DNA of 64,000 nucleotides from Aureobasidium sp. EXF-3400 (lineage: Eukaryota > Ascomycota > Dothideomycetes > Dothideales > Saccotheciaceae). The notes under the pieces are model-generated. The model ran no database searches. It was given only the letters and a program-made list of their open reading frames with translations, and was not told the DNA's origin. Below are positions 12,371 to 21,994 of this stretch, in pieces. The stretch is from NCBI GenBank assembly GCA_024195585.1, contig SWBL01000004.1, positions 124,001 through 188,000 on the forward strand, written 5' to 3'. Within the stretch, counting starts at the first letter, position 1; each line of letters opens with the position of its first letter. Position numbers and translations under genes: made by a program.

Positions 12371-13837
12371 GTACATGAAGGATGCTGTATAGCAAGTCAC
12401 GTGAAGAGGTACGCAGAAGCTTCCAAGTCTTCCCGTACGTCGTATCAAGTATCGAGGACACCGTGCCATGCTATCCGCGGTACCGGCCAAAGTAACAAAG
12501 ATGCAACAAGGAGATTCATTGATCGCGCAAGAGCATGTCCATGACCCTTGCGATCTGGCTATCGCATCGAGACCGAACTTCTCATCCTATGATAAGCATT
12601 CTTGCGGCCACTGTCCTGGCGAAGAAAGCTAGTCAACCGGATCATCCTATCATGAAGTGAGGTCTACTTCGGAACCTCGCAACCGGATCTTCATAGTTCA
12701 CGGTGCTTCTCTCACGTGGAGAACCACATGAAAAGCACGAAGCTTTCCTTTGGGTTTCTGACACGATGACACCCCACCGGACTTGGCTGGAAAAACTCCG
12801 ACAACCTCTGATTTGTTGGCTGGCTTGTCATGTGCTGTCGTCCACTTACGCAGCCCATACCATTGATATCCAAGGTACCTGTCTCTGGTGTCTCGGTCCT
12901 CGGACACTGCAAACCTCCGCGATTTCCCCTCCTTCTGATCCCTGGAACTTCGCATCCTTTGCAAGATCGTCTGGTGCATATTGTAAAGCGTTTCGGAAAC
13001 CAAGAAAGCAGCCCTAACAAGAGAACTAAACGCACACTCAAGAACGATGATTGAGTTCGCGAATCTGCCGGGTCGGCTAGTTTTCCCTCGTGGGTTTGCT
13101 GCACGGTGCCAAAAGCCCTACGCTTTAGAGATGCACACTTTCAACTGCTTGCCGTCGGCTCTCCCCGCAACACAAAAGACAAGGAAGTTCTTAATGTAGA
13201 ATATGGTGATCAAGACCCATCTTCTCTTTGGCTCTGGTACGAAATGGAGAGCATGGAGATGACCGGAAGCAATATTTGTTGTTGTTTGAAAAACCAAGCC
13301 ACATGTTCCTTGTTCCCTGCGTCCCCCTAAAGCGCTGCAGCCGCTCGGAGTCTCTTGCTTCACAGTTACATGCGTAATCCACTGTAAGAGGGCTAGCTGT
13401 ATGCATTTGTGGGCGCGCAGACCTCCGTTGCTCTCTTGTGAAAGATTATACTGATTACATATGAAGACATGGTCACGCCTTTGACTTCTGTGCTACTCAG
13501 GTACAGCTATTCATAGAAATATGCATGTCAGAAACACTGTTTGTAGCATTCAATACAAAGTAAAACTTCTTGTTAGACTTGGCGGTGGAGGTACATGGTC
13601 GTGCCGGCAGTCGATGCTCTGAAGATAGGCACAGAGCAAGACTTCCATATGTCGTCACCCCCAAACTGAAGCACTCCATGCTTCACGATTGGGGCATAGT
13701 GAAGACTCGATTCGGCCTACAAGATCACTGGCTGGACAGGCCGTTTCAATTCAAACTTGCACCACGAACGATATTTAGAGTAGGGCTGTCATTATTATTG
13801 CTGTCCTTTGGACCCCATCTTAGAAACCCTTCTTGCT

Positions 13838-14014
13838 ATGACGAGCCACACTACCGTTGGCTCTCTCCCTAAACTTCCTCCACTTCCCGAAGGCTTGTTT
13901 TCCCTGATCGATCTTCAAGATCATCCAGGGCTCGCTTCTTTTGTCTACACGAAAGATTTTTTCATCAATGCCTCGATGCAGAATCGGAACACCCCATTTG
14001 TCATTCCAGGATAG
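13838..14014 (+). CDS. possible very small ORF or exon
   Basis: A 58-codon frame (ATG to TAG) with protein-like composition ('GLFSLIDLQDHPGLASFVYT'). No homology is recognised and no splice partner was found. It may be chance or the last exon of an unseen gene. Confidence 0.15.
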   Translation: MTSHTTVGSLPKLPPLPEGLFSLIDLQDHPGLASFVYTKDFFINASMQNRNTPFVIPG

Positions 14015-14382
14015 CCGACATACAGTTAGTTCGTGGAAAACCCTTGCGAGCGTTTCGTGTCAAACGCTTCGTACTCAGCAAAAAGCCTAATAGACAAAGC
14101 AATGACACGGAAACGTCGATATCAGCTTGTGAGTGGATGAGAAGGTGATTTCCGAGCACATGGAGTCGCGCGCCGACGGCGACAGCTGAAGTGTGGCTTG
14201 GCTGGGCAGAAAGAACATTTTCTGGAAAGAGATGGAAAAGCACAAACAAAAAAGATGTTTTTGACCAATGTGCGCGTGTTGTGGCTTGGTGAACAGCCCA
14301 GCTGATATTGCTCTTGGCGCAATGTTTGGTTGACAGCGAAAAGCCATTCGAATTAGGGGTGAGAAACACGGAGGAAGCCTTG

Positions 14383-14931
14383 TCATCTCTGGCTACCGAT
14401 CCTGTTGCTGAAGATCGATGAGAACGCGTGGACGGTGTTGTTGTTGTTTCTGCCCGATGCATCGAGGGCGCCTTCGATGACTTCGGAAGAATCATCCGTG
14501 AGTGTGATAGTCGACTGACTGTCATCATGAGGCTGGGACGTGATTCGCTTGCGCTTGTTTCGTGACGAGGTGGTTGCCTGTTGCTGGGTGGTCATTGTCT
14601 TCTCCTGAGCAGACCATTTCGCGAGGATGGCGTCTTCAGAGGGGTTGTCCAGGTTGTGGTAAGAAGCATGGTGGCTGCAGCCGTCACACTCAAAGGAGGT
14701 AGCAGCCTAATGACACGTGGGTTGGTATGAACAAAAGAGCGAGGACCAGCCGAAACCTTGAGGTGGTGAAGAGTGAAAGTATTATTGACCTACCTTGACT
14801 GGATGCAGCATGAAACGGAGGCAAGGACATTTGTTGGATATCATGCCATTCTTGTAGTTACACGATCCACGAGGAGGCGTATAGTTCATGGAGCTCCAAA
14901 CGCTGTTTGGGGGCACTTGCATATTGGACAT
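14383..14931 (-). CDS. small Cys-rich (zinc-binding-like) fungal protein of unknown function
   Basis: Exons (minus strand) 14931-14794 and 14706-14383 join in frame across an 87 nt intron (donor GTAGGT, acceptor TTAG) to give 153 aa. The N-terminal half carries a conserved-looking Cys/His set: C24, C35, C37 ('NKCPCLRFMLHPVK'), then C53 and C56 with H58, H59 and H63 ('FECDGCSHHASYHNL'), a likely zinc-binding module. The C-terminal half is Gln/Thr/Ser-rich with a basic 'RNKRKR' nuclear-localisation-like patch. I recall similar fungal proteins annotated only as hypothetical. An upstream in-frame ATG would add eleven hydrophobic residues; the shorter start is preferred. It is divergent from U1-C, with 242 bp between starts. 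Confidence 0.7.
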
Positions 14932-15173
14932 GTTGATTAGGAGGAATAACACACAGTCCTGCAAATCTTGATTATTTGTAGTGTCTGTCGGTAAGTGAGA
15001 GAGACGGCGGCGGCGCGTTGCAATGAGTGGTGGAAGATGGCAAGATCAGATAAGATAATCAGCGCCAAGACATGATATAGCCGTCTGGGGTTCGAGCTGG
15101 CTTGCAACCAAGACAGACAGCTTTGCGCCATCATCCATCTCGTCGCATCTGATATTGTGGTCAAGTCGTCAAG

Positions 15174-15855
15174 ATGCCCAAATATAAGTCCACCATCTCT
15201 CCAAGTACTGTTCTCTTACTGACCTTCAACTACTCTTCTGTAGGTTTTCATGCCATGGCCGGACAAGAATAGATCGAATACTTATGCGAAACCAGGCGAT
15301 TACTGCGATGTCTACCTCACTCACGACAGCATGAGCGTGAGAAAGGCTCACAACAGCGGTCGCAACCATCTCAGAAACGTAGTCGACTATTACCAACGTA
15401 CGCGCCGCCAAACGAGACTGGCCAGGAAGAGATGCGACTAACACGATGGGACAGAAATTGGTCACGAAAAGGCTCAATCAGTCATCGATAGCATCACTTC
15501 CTCATACGCCGCCGAAGGACAAGCAAGCGCAAATCCCATGTTACCTGGCGGAACCCATGCTGGTGTAGCAGCCATGCCCTTCGGTTTTCCTCCTGGCATG
15601 CCACCGCCCCCTGGCAATATGCCTTTTCCTCCACCAGCCGCAGGTCGCGGTATGCCGCCATTTCCCTTCCCTCCCAATGGAATGCCCCCTTTCCCTCCTA
15701 ATGGATCACCTGCTGGCATGCCTTTCCCTCCTCCTGGCGGTATGCCTTTCCCTCCCCCCGCGGGTATGCCATTCCCACCTATGGCTAGCCCTGCTCCTGG
15801 CGCTGGCGCCCCTCCACCTGGAATGCCCATGTCGCACGACCCAAGACGCCAGTAG
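15174..15855 (+). CDS. U1 small nuclear ribonucleoprotein C (Yhc1), first exon unresolved
   Basis: U1-C stabilises U1 snRNP binding to 5' splice sites. Clear exons are 15296-15397 and 15455-15855 (donor GTACGC, branch GACTAAC, acceptor ACAG). They encode the U1-type zinc finger after its first Cys ('[20 protein letters not shown]', then '[20 protein letters not shown]') and a Pro/Gly/Met-rich tail of [12 protein letters not shown] repeats. The start must be ATG at 15174 ('MPKY'), but joining it to 15296 so as to recreate the first zinc ligand (C6 of CDYC) fails with ordinary GT-AG sites. One in-frame option is 15174-15187 plus a mini-exon 15244-15251 with a GC donor. Another is a non-canonical boundary at 15189/15190, which would give MPKYKCDYC with exact spacing. 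The protein is about 170 aa. Confidence 0.85.
15590..15820 (+). repeat. degenerate coding repeat in U1-C tail (Pro/Gly/Met)
   Basis: Repeated units of the form GGCATGCCTTTCCCTCC encode G-M-P-F-P-P-P blocks. Pro-rich tails of this kind are usual in U1-C. Confidence 0.7.
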
Positions 15856-16464
15856 GATGGTCATTGGAATCAGCACGCACGCAATCCATACATGCAGGAG
15901 CAAGCGCCTCCGAGAAGGCATTAGGGAGCTTTCGAAGAAGCAGCACACCCGAGACACTTTACAGAACAGCACGTCGTGAAATCTGAAGAAGCCATCGAGA
16001 CGCATGCAGGAAGAGTCAAAAGGGAACGGAGCGCTAGCCCTGACGCGAGAAGGCGACAGGATACGAGTGGTGGTAGAAAGAGAAGACGCTGATTATGCTT
16101 GGGGTGGCGTTCAACTAGGGATGAAATTTGACAGGCGTCTAGGAGTTGAGCGAGGAAAGAGGGAAGAGGAAAGGAAGCACATCAGCATAAAGATATCCCT
16201 CGAGGTTTCTGTAGAACCAACGCGCTCTCTAAAAGCAGCGTATCAAATTACTCTTCGATTCTGGCAATATAGTTCTACCACCGTCTCATGTCTCATCATT
16301 TTCTAGTATGTTTGATCGATGTTTCGATGCCTCGGATTCGGTCAGGTTGTGATGGTCTTCTTGGGCTTTCAAGAATTGGTGACGTCTGAGTGCAGCGCGC
16401 CAAACATGGATCTTTCACATGCGAACATGCAAACACCAGCCTACACAAGTCAACAACCGTCGCC
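15856..16464 (+). other. U1-C 3' region with in-frame continuation; apm3 upstream region
   Basis: After the TAG at 15853-15855 the same frame runs to TGA at 16090-16092, interrupted by one more TAG (15922-15924). Its translation is protein-like, ending in a basic Arg/Ser/Lys tract ('KRERSASPDARRRQ'). It may be an old C-terminus, a 3' UTR with coincidental composition, or a spliced alternative end: donor at 15852 and acceptor TTAG at 15921-15924 would give a short different tail. The rest is the presumed AP-3 mu gene promoter, with a CRE-like TGACGTC near 16380. Confidence 0.4.
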
Positions 16465-18260
16465 ATGGGTCTGATCGAGGCAGTCTATATCTTTAATGAG
16501 CGCAAGTACAGTAAACCCTTCCGCCCTCACCGTCGCAATCTTCCCGCTGATTTCATCTACAGCAATGCCATCGTAACCCATACTTTCACTGCGCGCCCAC
16601 CACCCGCTTCCACTCTACTACCGCTATACCTTGCCCACGCAGAACCGAGACCGTCATGTATCTACTTGTCAGGAATCAACCCGCCGACACTACTCTTCTC
16701 CATGCTACAGGACGGCCTGTTGTTCACGAGTCCTTGTTCAACCGATACCGAACCTCTCGTCGTCCTTGAGTTCTTGCATCGCGTCGCTGATGCCCTTGAA
16801 GAGTTTCTGGGTGCGCCTTTGTTGGCCAGTAAACTGGAAGCCAACTACGATGTCATCGCCCAGGTTCTGAGTGAGATGTGCGACGGAGGTTTAATTGGTG
16901 GTACCGAAGCCAATGCTCTCAGAGATGTTGTGGATACACCTTCTTGGATGGGCAAGTTGCTGGGAGGTGTAGGGCTGCCTGGGTATGTTGAAGATACGAC
17001 AGCCATCACGGCTACAGCTAATACAAGACTTGCAGCACCTCTCCCGCCTTGAACGCTGGTCCGACACCATTCTCCGGCCTGGGAAGTGGTGGCAGTGGAA
17101 GCCTCACTCCTACACTATCAACCGCTGGTTCTCAAATTCCCTGGCGTCGCTCCAATGTCCGTCATACAAGCAACGAAATGTATGTCGACATTGTCGAGAC
17201 CCTCTCCGTCACATATGCTCCCTCAGGTCGTCCTCTAGCTGCCTTTGCCAACGGCAGTATCGCTTTCACCAGCAAAGTCTCCGGCGTGCCAGACCTACTG
17301 CTAAGTCTACGCGCTGGCAGTGGACCTGGTGCTGACAAGGTCAAGCGCACCATGGAACGTCCAGTCTTCCACCCTTGCGTAAGGCTCGCTCGCTGGAGAG
17401 ACCACGCAGAACTTAGTTTCGTGCCTCCGGATGGCCGCTTCGTACTCGCCGGCTACGATGTCGATTTGCTAGATCCCTCGGCCTCGCCTCTGTCCGCAAA
17501 AGCCCAGGATCTCAATCTGCCTGCTTCGATAGAGATACGTACAGGACTAGGCGCTACAGGCTCAGACTTCGAAGTCCGTCTAACAGTCAGCCATCGCTTT
17601 TACACTGGCAGTGGCTCTTCAGGCGTATCTTTAGGAACAGGATCTGCTGCAGCAACAAGTCTATCAAATAATCTCGGTGCCCCACGTCCATCCGCCCTCC
17701 GCGGCAACTCTGGCGAAGCAAAGGCACCGCTCCTCGAAGATTTGACCGTCAGTATTCCCATCACTACCGCTGTGCGCAACATCAGCGACCTGCGCGCCAC
17801 AAAGGGCGAAGCACACTGGAGCCCCGGCGACGCCTCCATCGAATGGAAGATCTCAGCCAAGGAAGCTGCAGGCATTAGCAGTGCTGGTTGCGTATTACGC
17901 TGCTCTGTGGTAGGAGCCCCTTCCGACGACGATGAAGACGAAACACCCTTTTCCAACGGCATGAAAAGCAATACCCACGACTACAATGACGACGAAAACG
18001 ACTACCAAACCACCACGCCTAAACACAACGATACAAATTCAGCAGCAAGAGACAAGAAGAAAGCAAGACAGAATGCAATCCTCATGCCTGGATCTGCGAG
18101 TCTGAGTTTTGGCGTCAAGGGATGGCTGGCTAGTGGCTTGAAGGTAGATAGTTTGGTCATTGATTCCAAGAGGAGTAAAGGGCTTGGTGAGGGAGTGAGG
18201 CCGTATAAAGGTGTCAAGTATTTGACGGTGTCGAGGAAGGGTGTTGAGGTTAGATGTTGA
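16465..18260 (+). CDS. apm3: AP-3 adaptor complex mu subunit (Apm3)
   Basis: Medium subunit of the AP-3 coat that sorts cargo from Golgi/endosome to the vacuole. Exons 16465-16505, 16563-16982, 17036-18260 give 561 aa. The N-terminal longin-like domain starts 'MGLIEAVYIFNE' and continues 'TARPPPASTLLPLYL', 'LVVLEFLHRVADALEEFLG', 'YDVIAQVLSEMCDGG'. The C-terminal mu-homology domain begins around 'VPWRR'-type sequence ('SQIPWRRSNVRHTSNEMYVD') and includes 'VDIVETLSVTYAPSGRPL' and 'FVPPDGRFVLAGYDVD'. The tail has an acidic low-complexity insert, longer than in yeast (483 aa). Intron 1 (57 nt) is a multiple of three without a stop; splicing restores a normal longin start and is preferred. AP-3 rather than AP-1/2 is judged from the short N-terminus and 'GVPDLLLSL'. 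Confidence 0.88.
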
Positions 18261-18707
18261 GGAGCATATTCTAGAATCAAATCTTTGATGATGTCGATGC
18301 TTGCTTGCTCTCTATCATCCGAAAATGAAGTAATCAGATCTCACGTGTATATGACTTGGACCTACCTGTATATTGCGACGGCAAGAGTCATATACATCGA
18401 GGATAAGGACTTTCTACTCTATGTGTTTGGAACCACATGGCCAGAGAAGAAGGGGTAGTCCAAACCACCGATCTCATGACCAATAGCACATTCAGGTCAA
18501 CGCTTCTCGTCAAGGCAAAGAACAGAAAACAAGCGGACAGCTGCACAAACATGACAAAAGAAAAGGCATCGTAGTCAAAATGTTCTCTTCGGGAAAATGG
18601 AAAGCGCGAATCTCATGTTTGCCATTTGCTTTGCTCGTATTCTAGCATGTACATTTCCTCCTCTCTGCCAATGGTATCAGGATGTTTGATGGGAAAGAGA
18701 GAGCAGC
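18261..18707. other. intergenic between convergent genes
   Basis: About 450 bases between the AP-3 mu stop (+) and the COX VIIa stop (-); presumably two 3' UTRs. Nothing else is visible. Confidence 0.6.
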
Positions 18708-19348
18708 TTAGAGCTGGCCAAGGGCGGCGGCACGCTCATCTTCGAGCTTGGCGTAGAACAGATCGCGGCGGCGGACGGCGGGGACGTGGAAGCCTGTGTT
18801 GGTGACCTCTGTCAGTCTTTTATGTTCCTTTTCCTTTCTCGTTCTTTCGCTGTATTTCTGGAGGTGCTGTGGATGTGTGAAGGTGGATTGGACTGGATTT
18901 GATGGTCGATGGTGTTCGTGACGTTGATGTGATATTCGTGACTCGGGATGGGACTAGATCGTTCGTAGATTGGTTCGATCCGGTAGGGCATTGTTATATC
19001 CAGTAATCGAAATTCAGGCGAGTAATACAAGGGGCGACATCGTCCGGGAGTAAAGAGAATGGTTTTACGTACCGTACCACCAGAGGTAACCGGCCGAGGT
19101 ACCGAGACCTATATCTCTTGTCAGTTCACTTGCTCACAGTCCCACTCGCACAGATTCAAACTCACCGAAGGCGACGGAAAGGTCGAGGACAAGGCCTCTG
19201 CGGAGCATCTACACGGGTCACACGTCAGTAAGCTTGATTCCAGATTTGGTCGGTGGTTCGGTTGTCGCGGGCGCGCTGGCGATTGCGCAATGGGGTCGGA
19301 GGGCTCAATTGAACGAGAACGTACACCGGTGATGGGCTTGACAGGCAT
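18708..19348 (-). CDS. cox9: Cytochrome c oxidase subunit VIIa (Cox9 type), four small exons
   Basis: Small single-span subunit of complex IV in the mitochondrial inner membrane. Exons (minus strand) 19348-19325, 19208-19166, 19108-19073 and 18793-18708 give 62 aa, the family's usual size. Junctions: GTACGT donor after codon 8, GTGAGT after codon 22 plus one base, GTACGT after the WWYG segment. The protein starts 'MPVKPITGMLRRGLVLDLSV', has a membrane segment ending 'GYLWWYG', then the matrix/IMS tail 'FHVPAVRRRDLFYAKLEDER'. It matches fungal Cox9/VIIa in order and spacing. The last intron (18794-19072, 279 nt) is long for this window. The exons are too short to show as conventional open frames. 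Confidence 0.9.
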
Positions 19349-19825
19349 TGTGAATGTTGTTGGTTTGGGGTTGTATTGCGGAGTGGAGAGGTTGCGCTTG
19401 CAATTCAAGGCTCTCATCGGTATGCAGCACGCATGAGGTGACGACGGATTACTCCGGTGATGCCAAGCCCCGTCCGTCAGCTGTTTCCTTTTATTTTCTC
19501 CAATTATTCTTTTATTTTACGCCATCCTCGTGTGCTCACATGTGATAGGGTGCAACATGGATAGAAGATGTGGTTTCATGTACAATATGCATTTGGTTCT
19601 GTTATATGCAACAGACGCATACACCCTTTCCCGCCTATATCTTACAACAACACACGACCACTCTCGCGTGACATGTTCAAACAAAAGGACATATACAAGT
19701 CAAGACCCCCTCAACAGGCCCTGATAGATAAACAACTCAAGCCCTTTCCCTAAGAACACCCATGAAAATGCAAAAATGCTTTGCAACTTTTTTCCCCTTC
19801 CTCCGCCCAGAGAGAGGCATCAACT
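19349..19825. other. intergenic upstream of cox9 / mL58 3' side
   Basis: About 480 bases: the cox9 promoter (minus strand) and the 3' UTR of the mitoribosomal gene. No gene is supported. Confidence 0.6.
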
Positions 19826-20419
19826 TCAGACAGCCTTGCCCCAGCTCTGCTTCCTGGTCTGCCTGTCCTCGCGCGCCTCTCTCTTGGTGCGTCCCCACTT
19901 CTCCTTGATCTTTTCGAGCTCGGCTTGCCTCTCGTCCTTGATCTGTGGTGCCGAGCAGCACAAGCTGACGAAGAACTGGCTGCACTCGAACTTTTCGGCC
20001 AATCGCACTCGTGTCCACTTGCGCGGGTCTTCTGCTCGGAGTCGTCTAATCTCTTCAATGTCGGCTTCCTTGAGGTGGTACTTCTTCTCGTAGATTGGTC
20101 GCACCGGAGGAGGCAAGGATGTGGATTCTGCGGAAGAGGCAGTGGGTCGGAGGAGAGTGTGAAGGCGGCGTCGCGGGTCGTCCTTGGGCAAGAACTTCAG
20201 AGGTGTGTGGTAGACATTTGGCGCAGACGAGGGAGGGTTGTAGATGATGTGGTCTTGTGAGCCGGTCTTTTCGGTGAATGAAGGGTCGGGCTGGACGAGC
20301 AGCATCTTTTTTGTGCGGCGGAAGGACGAGACGTGGCGGCATTGCTGCTGCTGGAGCGAGCGCAGGCACTGCTGGCCATTGTGTTGCAGCGAGTGCGATA
20401 TCCTTAATGTCGTGTGCAT
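19826..20419 (-). CDS. mitochondrial large-subunit ribosomal protein mL58 (MRPL20)
   Basis: Fungal mitoribosome large-subunit protein of the MRP-L20 family. Single exon, 197 aa. The N-terminus is basic, Gln/Ser-rich and free of acidic residues for about 35 positions ('MHTTLRISHSLQHNGQQCLR'), a mitochondrial presequence. The core signature is 'PIYEKKYHLKEADIEEIRRL' followed by 'EDPRKWTRVRLAEKFECSQF', the helix-turn-helix-like part typical of the family. The C-terminus is a Lys/Arg/Glu helix ('ELEKIKEKWGRTKREAREDR'). It shares direction with cox9 upstream and ubc12 downstream but has its own intergenic spaces. Confidence 0.9.
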   Translation of the reverse strand: MHTTLRISHSLQHNGQQCLRSLQQQQCRHVSSFRRTKKMLLVQPDPSFTEKTGSQDHIIYNPPSSAPNVYHTPLKFLPKDDPRRRLHTLLRPTASSAESTSLPPPVRPIYEKKYHLKEADIEEIRRLRAEDPRKWTRVRLAEKFECSQFFVSLCCSAPQIKDERQAELEKIKEKWGRTKREAREDRQTRKQSWGKAV

Positions 20420-20827
20420 TGTGTTTGTGTGTGACGAGTGGAAACGAGGGTGGTGCTGCTACTGGTGCTCTGCGAGGGAAGCAGCGAAATCAACTGGAAA
20501 GTTGCTCCGACCCAGAGCACAGACCTCTCCCCCATTCGACTCTCGCTCTCGACTCTTGGATCCAGACAACACTCGATCACATGCACAGAACGAGACGATA
20601 AACAGAATAAAAGTGTATATATTGTCTTTGGCATGCATGAAATAAACATGAGCCACCATTCGTGGCTCGCGCTGTAGCCATAGGCATGCCTGCCGTGGCC
20701 CCGCTTGTATAGAAGATGAAGCCAACATGACAAAAAGAGGAAATTCGCTTGTATCGATATCGCAAGAAAGAAAACGCCTGTCGTATGCCACATCAACCCT
20801 TCGTCCTCGTCCGCATCATCCAGCACG
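20420..20827. other. intergenic
   Basis: About 410 bases between mL58 start and ubc12 stop (both minus strand): mL58 promoter plus ubc12 3' UTR. Nothing else is visible. Confidence 0.6.
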
Positions 20828-21487
20828 CTACTTCATGACGCGGTCGTACGAGATGCCCTTGACGCTGCCACCGGCCATGCTGGAGCGCACGTTGCGCTTG
20901 AAGCCATCACGGTCGCGTGCCAGATCCTCGGCTGCCTCCTTGTTCAACGGATCGCTGGCATTGGGCTCGAGGAACAGGAACTGCAGACCAACGATAACAG
21001 CGTTCAGGTTGAGCACCGGCTTCCAGTCCTCGCGCAGGATGTTCAAGCACACGTTTCCCTCGAGGTCGATGTTGGGGTGGTAGATCTTTTGCGTGCACTT
21101 GACCTTTGGCGGCTCGTGTGGGAAGTTTTGGCTGATGTTGAATGTGAAGTTGAAGCTGCCGTTCTTGTACATGCCCTCGTCGGGTGCGATGGTCAAGCTG
21201 AAATGCAGAATGTCGTCGGGGTCAGGGAAGGTCGTCGTCATGGTGCTACCAAGCGACAGTTCCGAGAGATCTGTTGTCTTGTCTGTCAGCACATGTAATG
21301 CTGTTGTGGATCGTATCTACTTGCCCTTCTGCACACGCAGTTGTGCTGCCGTGACCTTCTTCTTCTTTGCGCCACCAGACGCAGCTGCCTGGTCCTTCTG
21401 CTGCTGTTGTTTCTATCACAACCAGTCAGCCGTGACTTGTCGGCAGTGTCCTAGCATCATGCATACCATAGACCAGATCTTCAACAT
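20828..21487 (-). CDS. ubc12: NEDD8-conjugating enzyme E2, Ubc12
   Basis: E2 that transfers NEDD8/Rub1 to cullins. Exons (minus strand) 21487-21467, 21412-21325, 21270-20828 give 183 aa, the family length. The N-terminal extension typical of Ubc12 is present ('MLKIWSMKQQQQKD', then a Lys run). The UBC fold follows: 'FPDPDDILHFSLTI', 'FPHEPPKVKCTQKIYHPNI' and the active site 'EGNVCLNILREDWKPVLN' with C111. The second intron (21324-21271, 54 nt) has a GC donor with the consensus AG|GCAAGT; only this junction restores 'QKDLSEL'. It is likely to work on the cullin ligases for which a DCAF4-like substrate receptor is encoded at 44826-46541, though that pairing is inference. Confidence 0.95.
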
Positions 21488-21994
21488 CTTGAATGTGTGT
21501 CTGAGGGGGTGACTGGACCGACGAGGCCGTTCAAGGTGGTTGATGTCCTGGAGCGAGGGTGGAGTTGATTGGAAATTGCGGAAGCCGGGCTGAAAGTGAA
21601 AGAGAAGGCGCCGAGGGCTGATGGCAAAGGAGACTTGACTTGGTGTCGTGTGTTACAATTTGCGAGTTGCCAGCCAATTCACTGTCACATCCAAGTCTCG
21701 ATGGGGCCCCACGCTTCACCGCCTTTGGTGTTTCGTCATCACCCTGTCTCGAGTCTTGACTTCCGTTCTCTTTCCTTCTTGCGTCTCTTCGTCAAACAGA
21801 TCATCAGAATAAAAGACAAAGAAGATGTAGGAGCAAAGAGAAGTAATATCATTATAGAATACTCGCTACCAATTAATACCTGAGCTCTCGGTCGTGTCAT
21901 ATATAACCATTCGCTGTCTGACCCGACCTTGCAAGCCTTTCGATTGTGCAGTATACATGCTGTTACCGCTTCCAATCGCCTCTAACCTCCCCTA
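21488..21994. other. intergenic, ubc12 promoter side
   Basis: About 500 bases, including the ubc12 upstream region. No gene is supported. Confidence 0.6.

Larger units (their letters stand above)
10726..14382. other. gene-poor stretch, about 3.6 kb
   Basis: No supported protein gene. Open frames on both strands are short, overlap each other and lack splice continuity or family resemblance. I found no transposase, LTR, tRNA or rRNA signature by eye. It contains a GGCAAG tandem repeat (12347-12370), a telobox-like TTTAGGGTTTAG (12146-12157) and a weak 57-codon frame at 13838-14014. It could hold a non-coding RNA or decayed sequence; nothing visible decides this. Confidence 0.5.

Noticed and set aside
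12703..13104. opposing frames of 104 and 130 codons in the gene-poor stretch
   Set aside because: They overlap each other on opposite strands and neither has family resemblance or splice partners.
18970..18990. tRNA B-box-like GGTTCGATCC in the cox9 intron
   Set aside because: The flanking bases do not form a 5 bp T-arm and no acceptor stem or anticodon arm can be placed.
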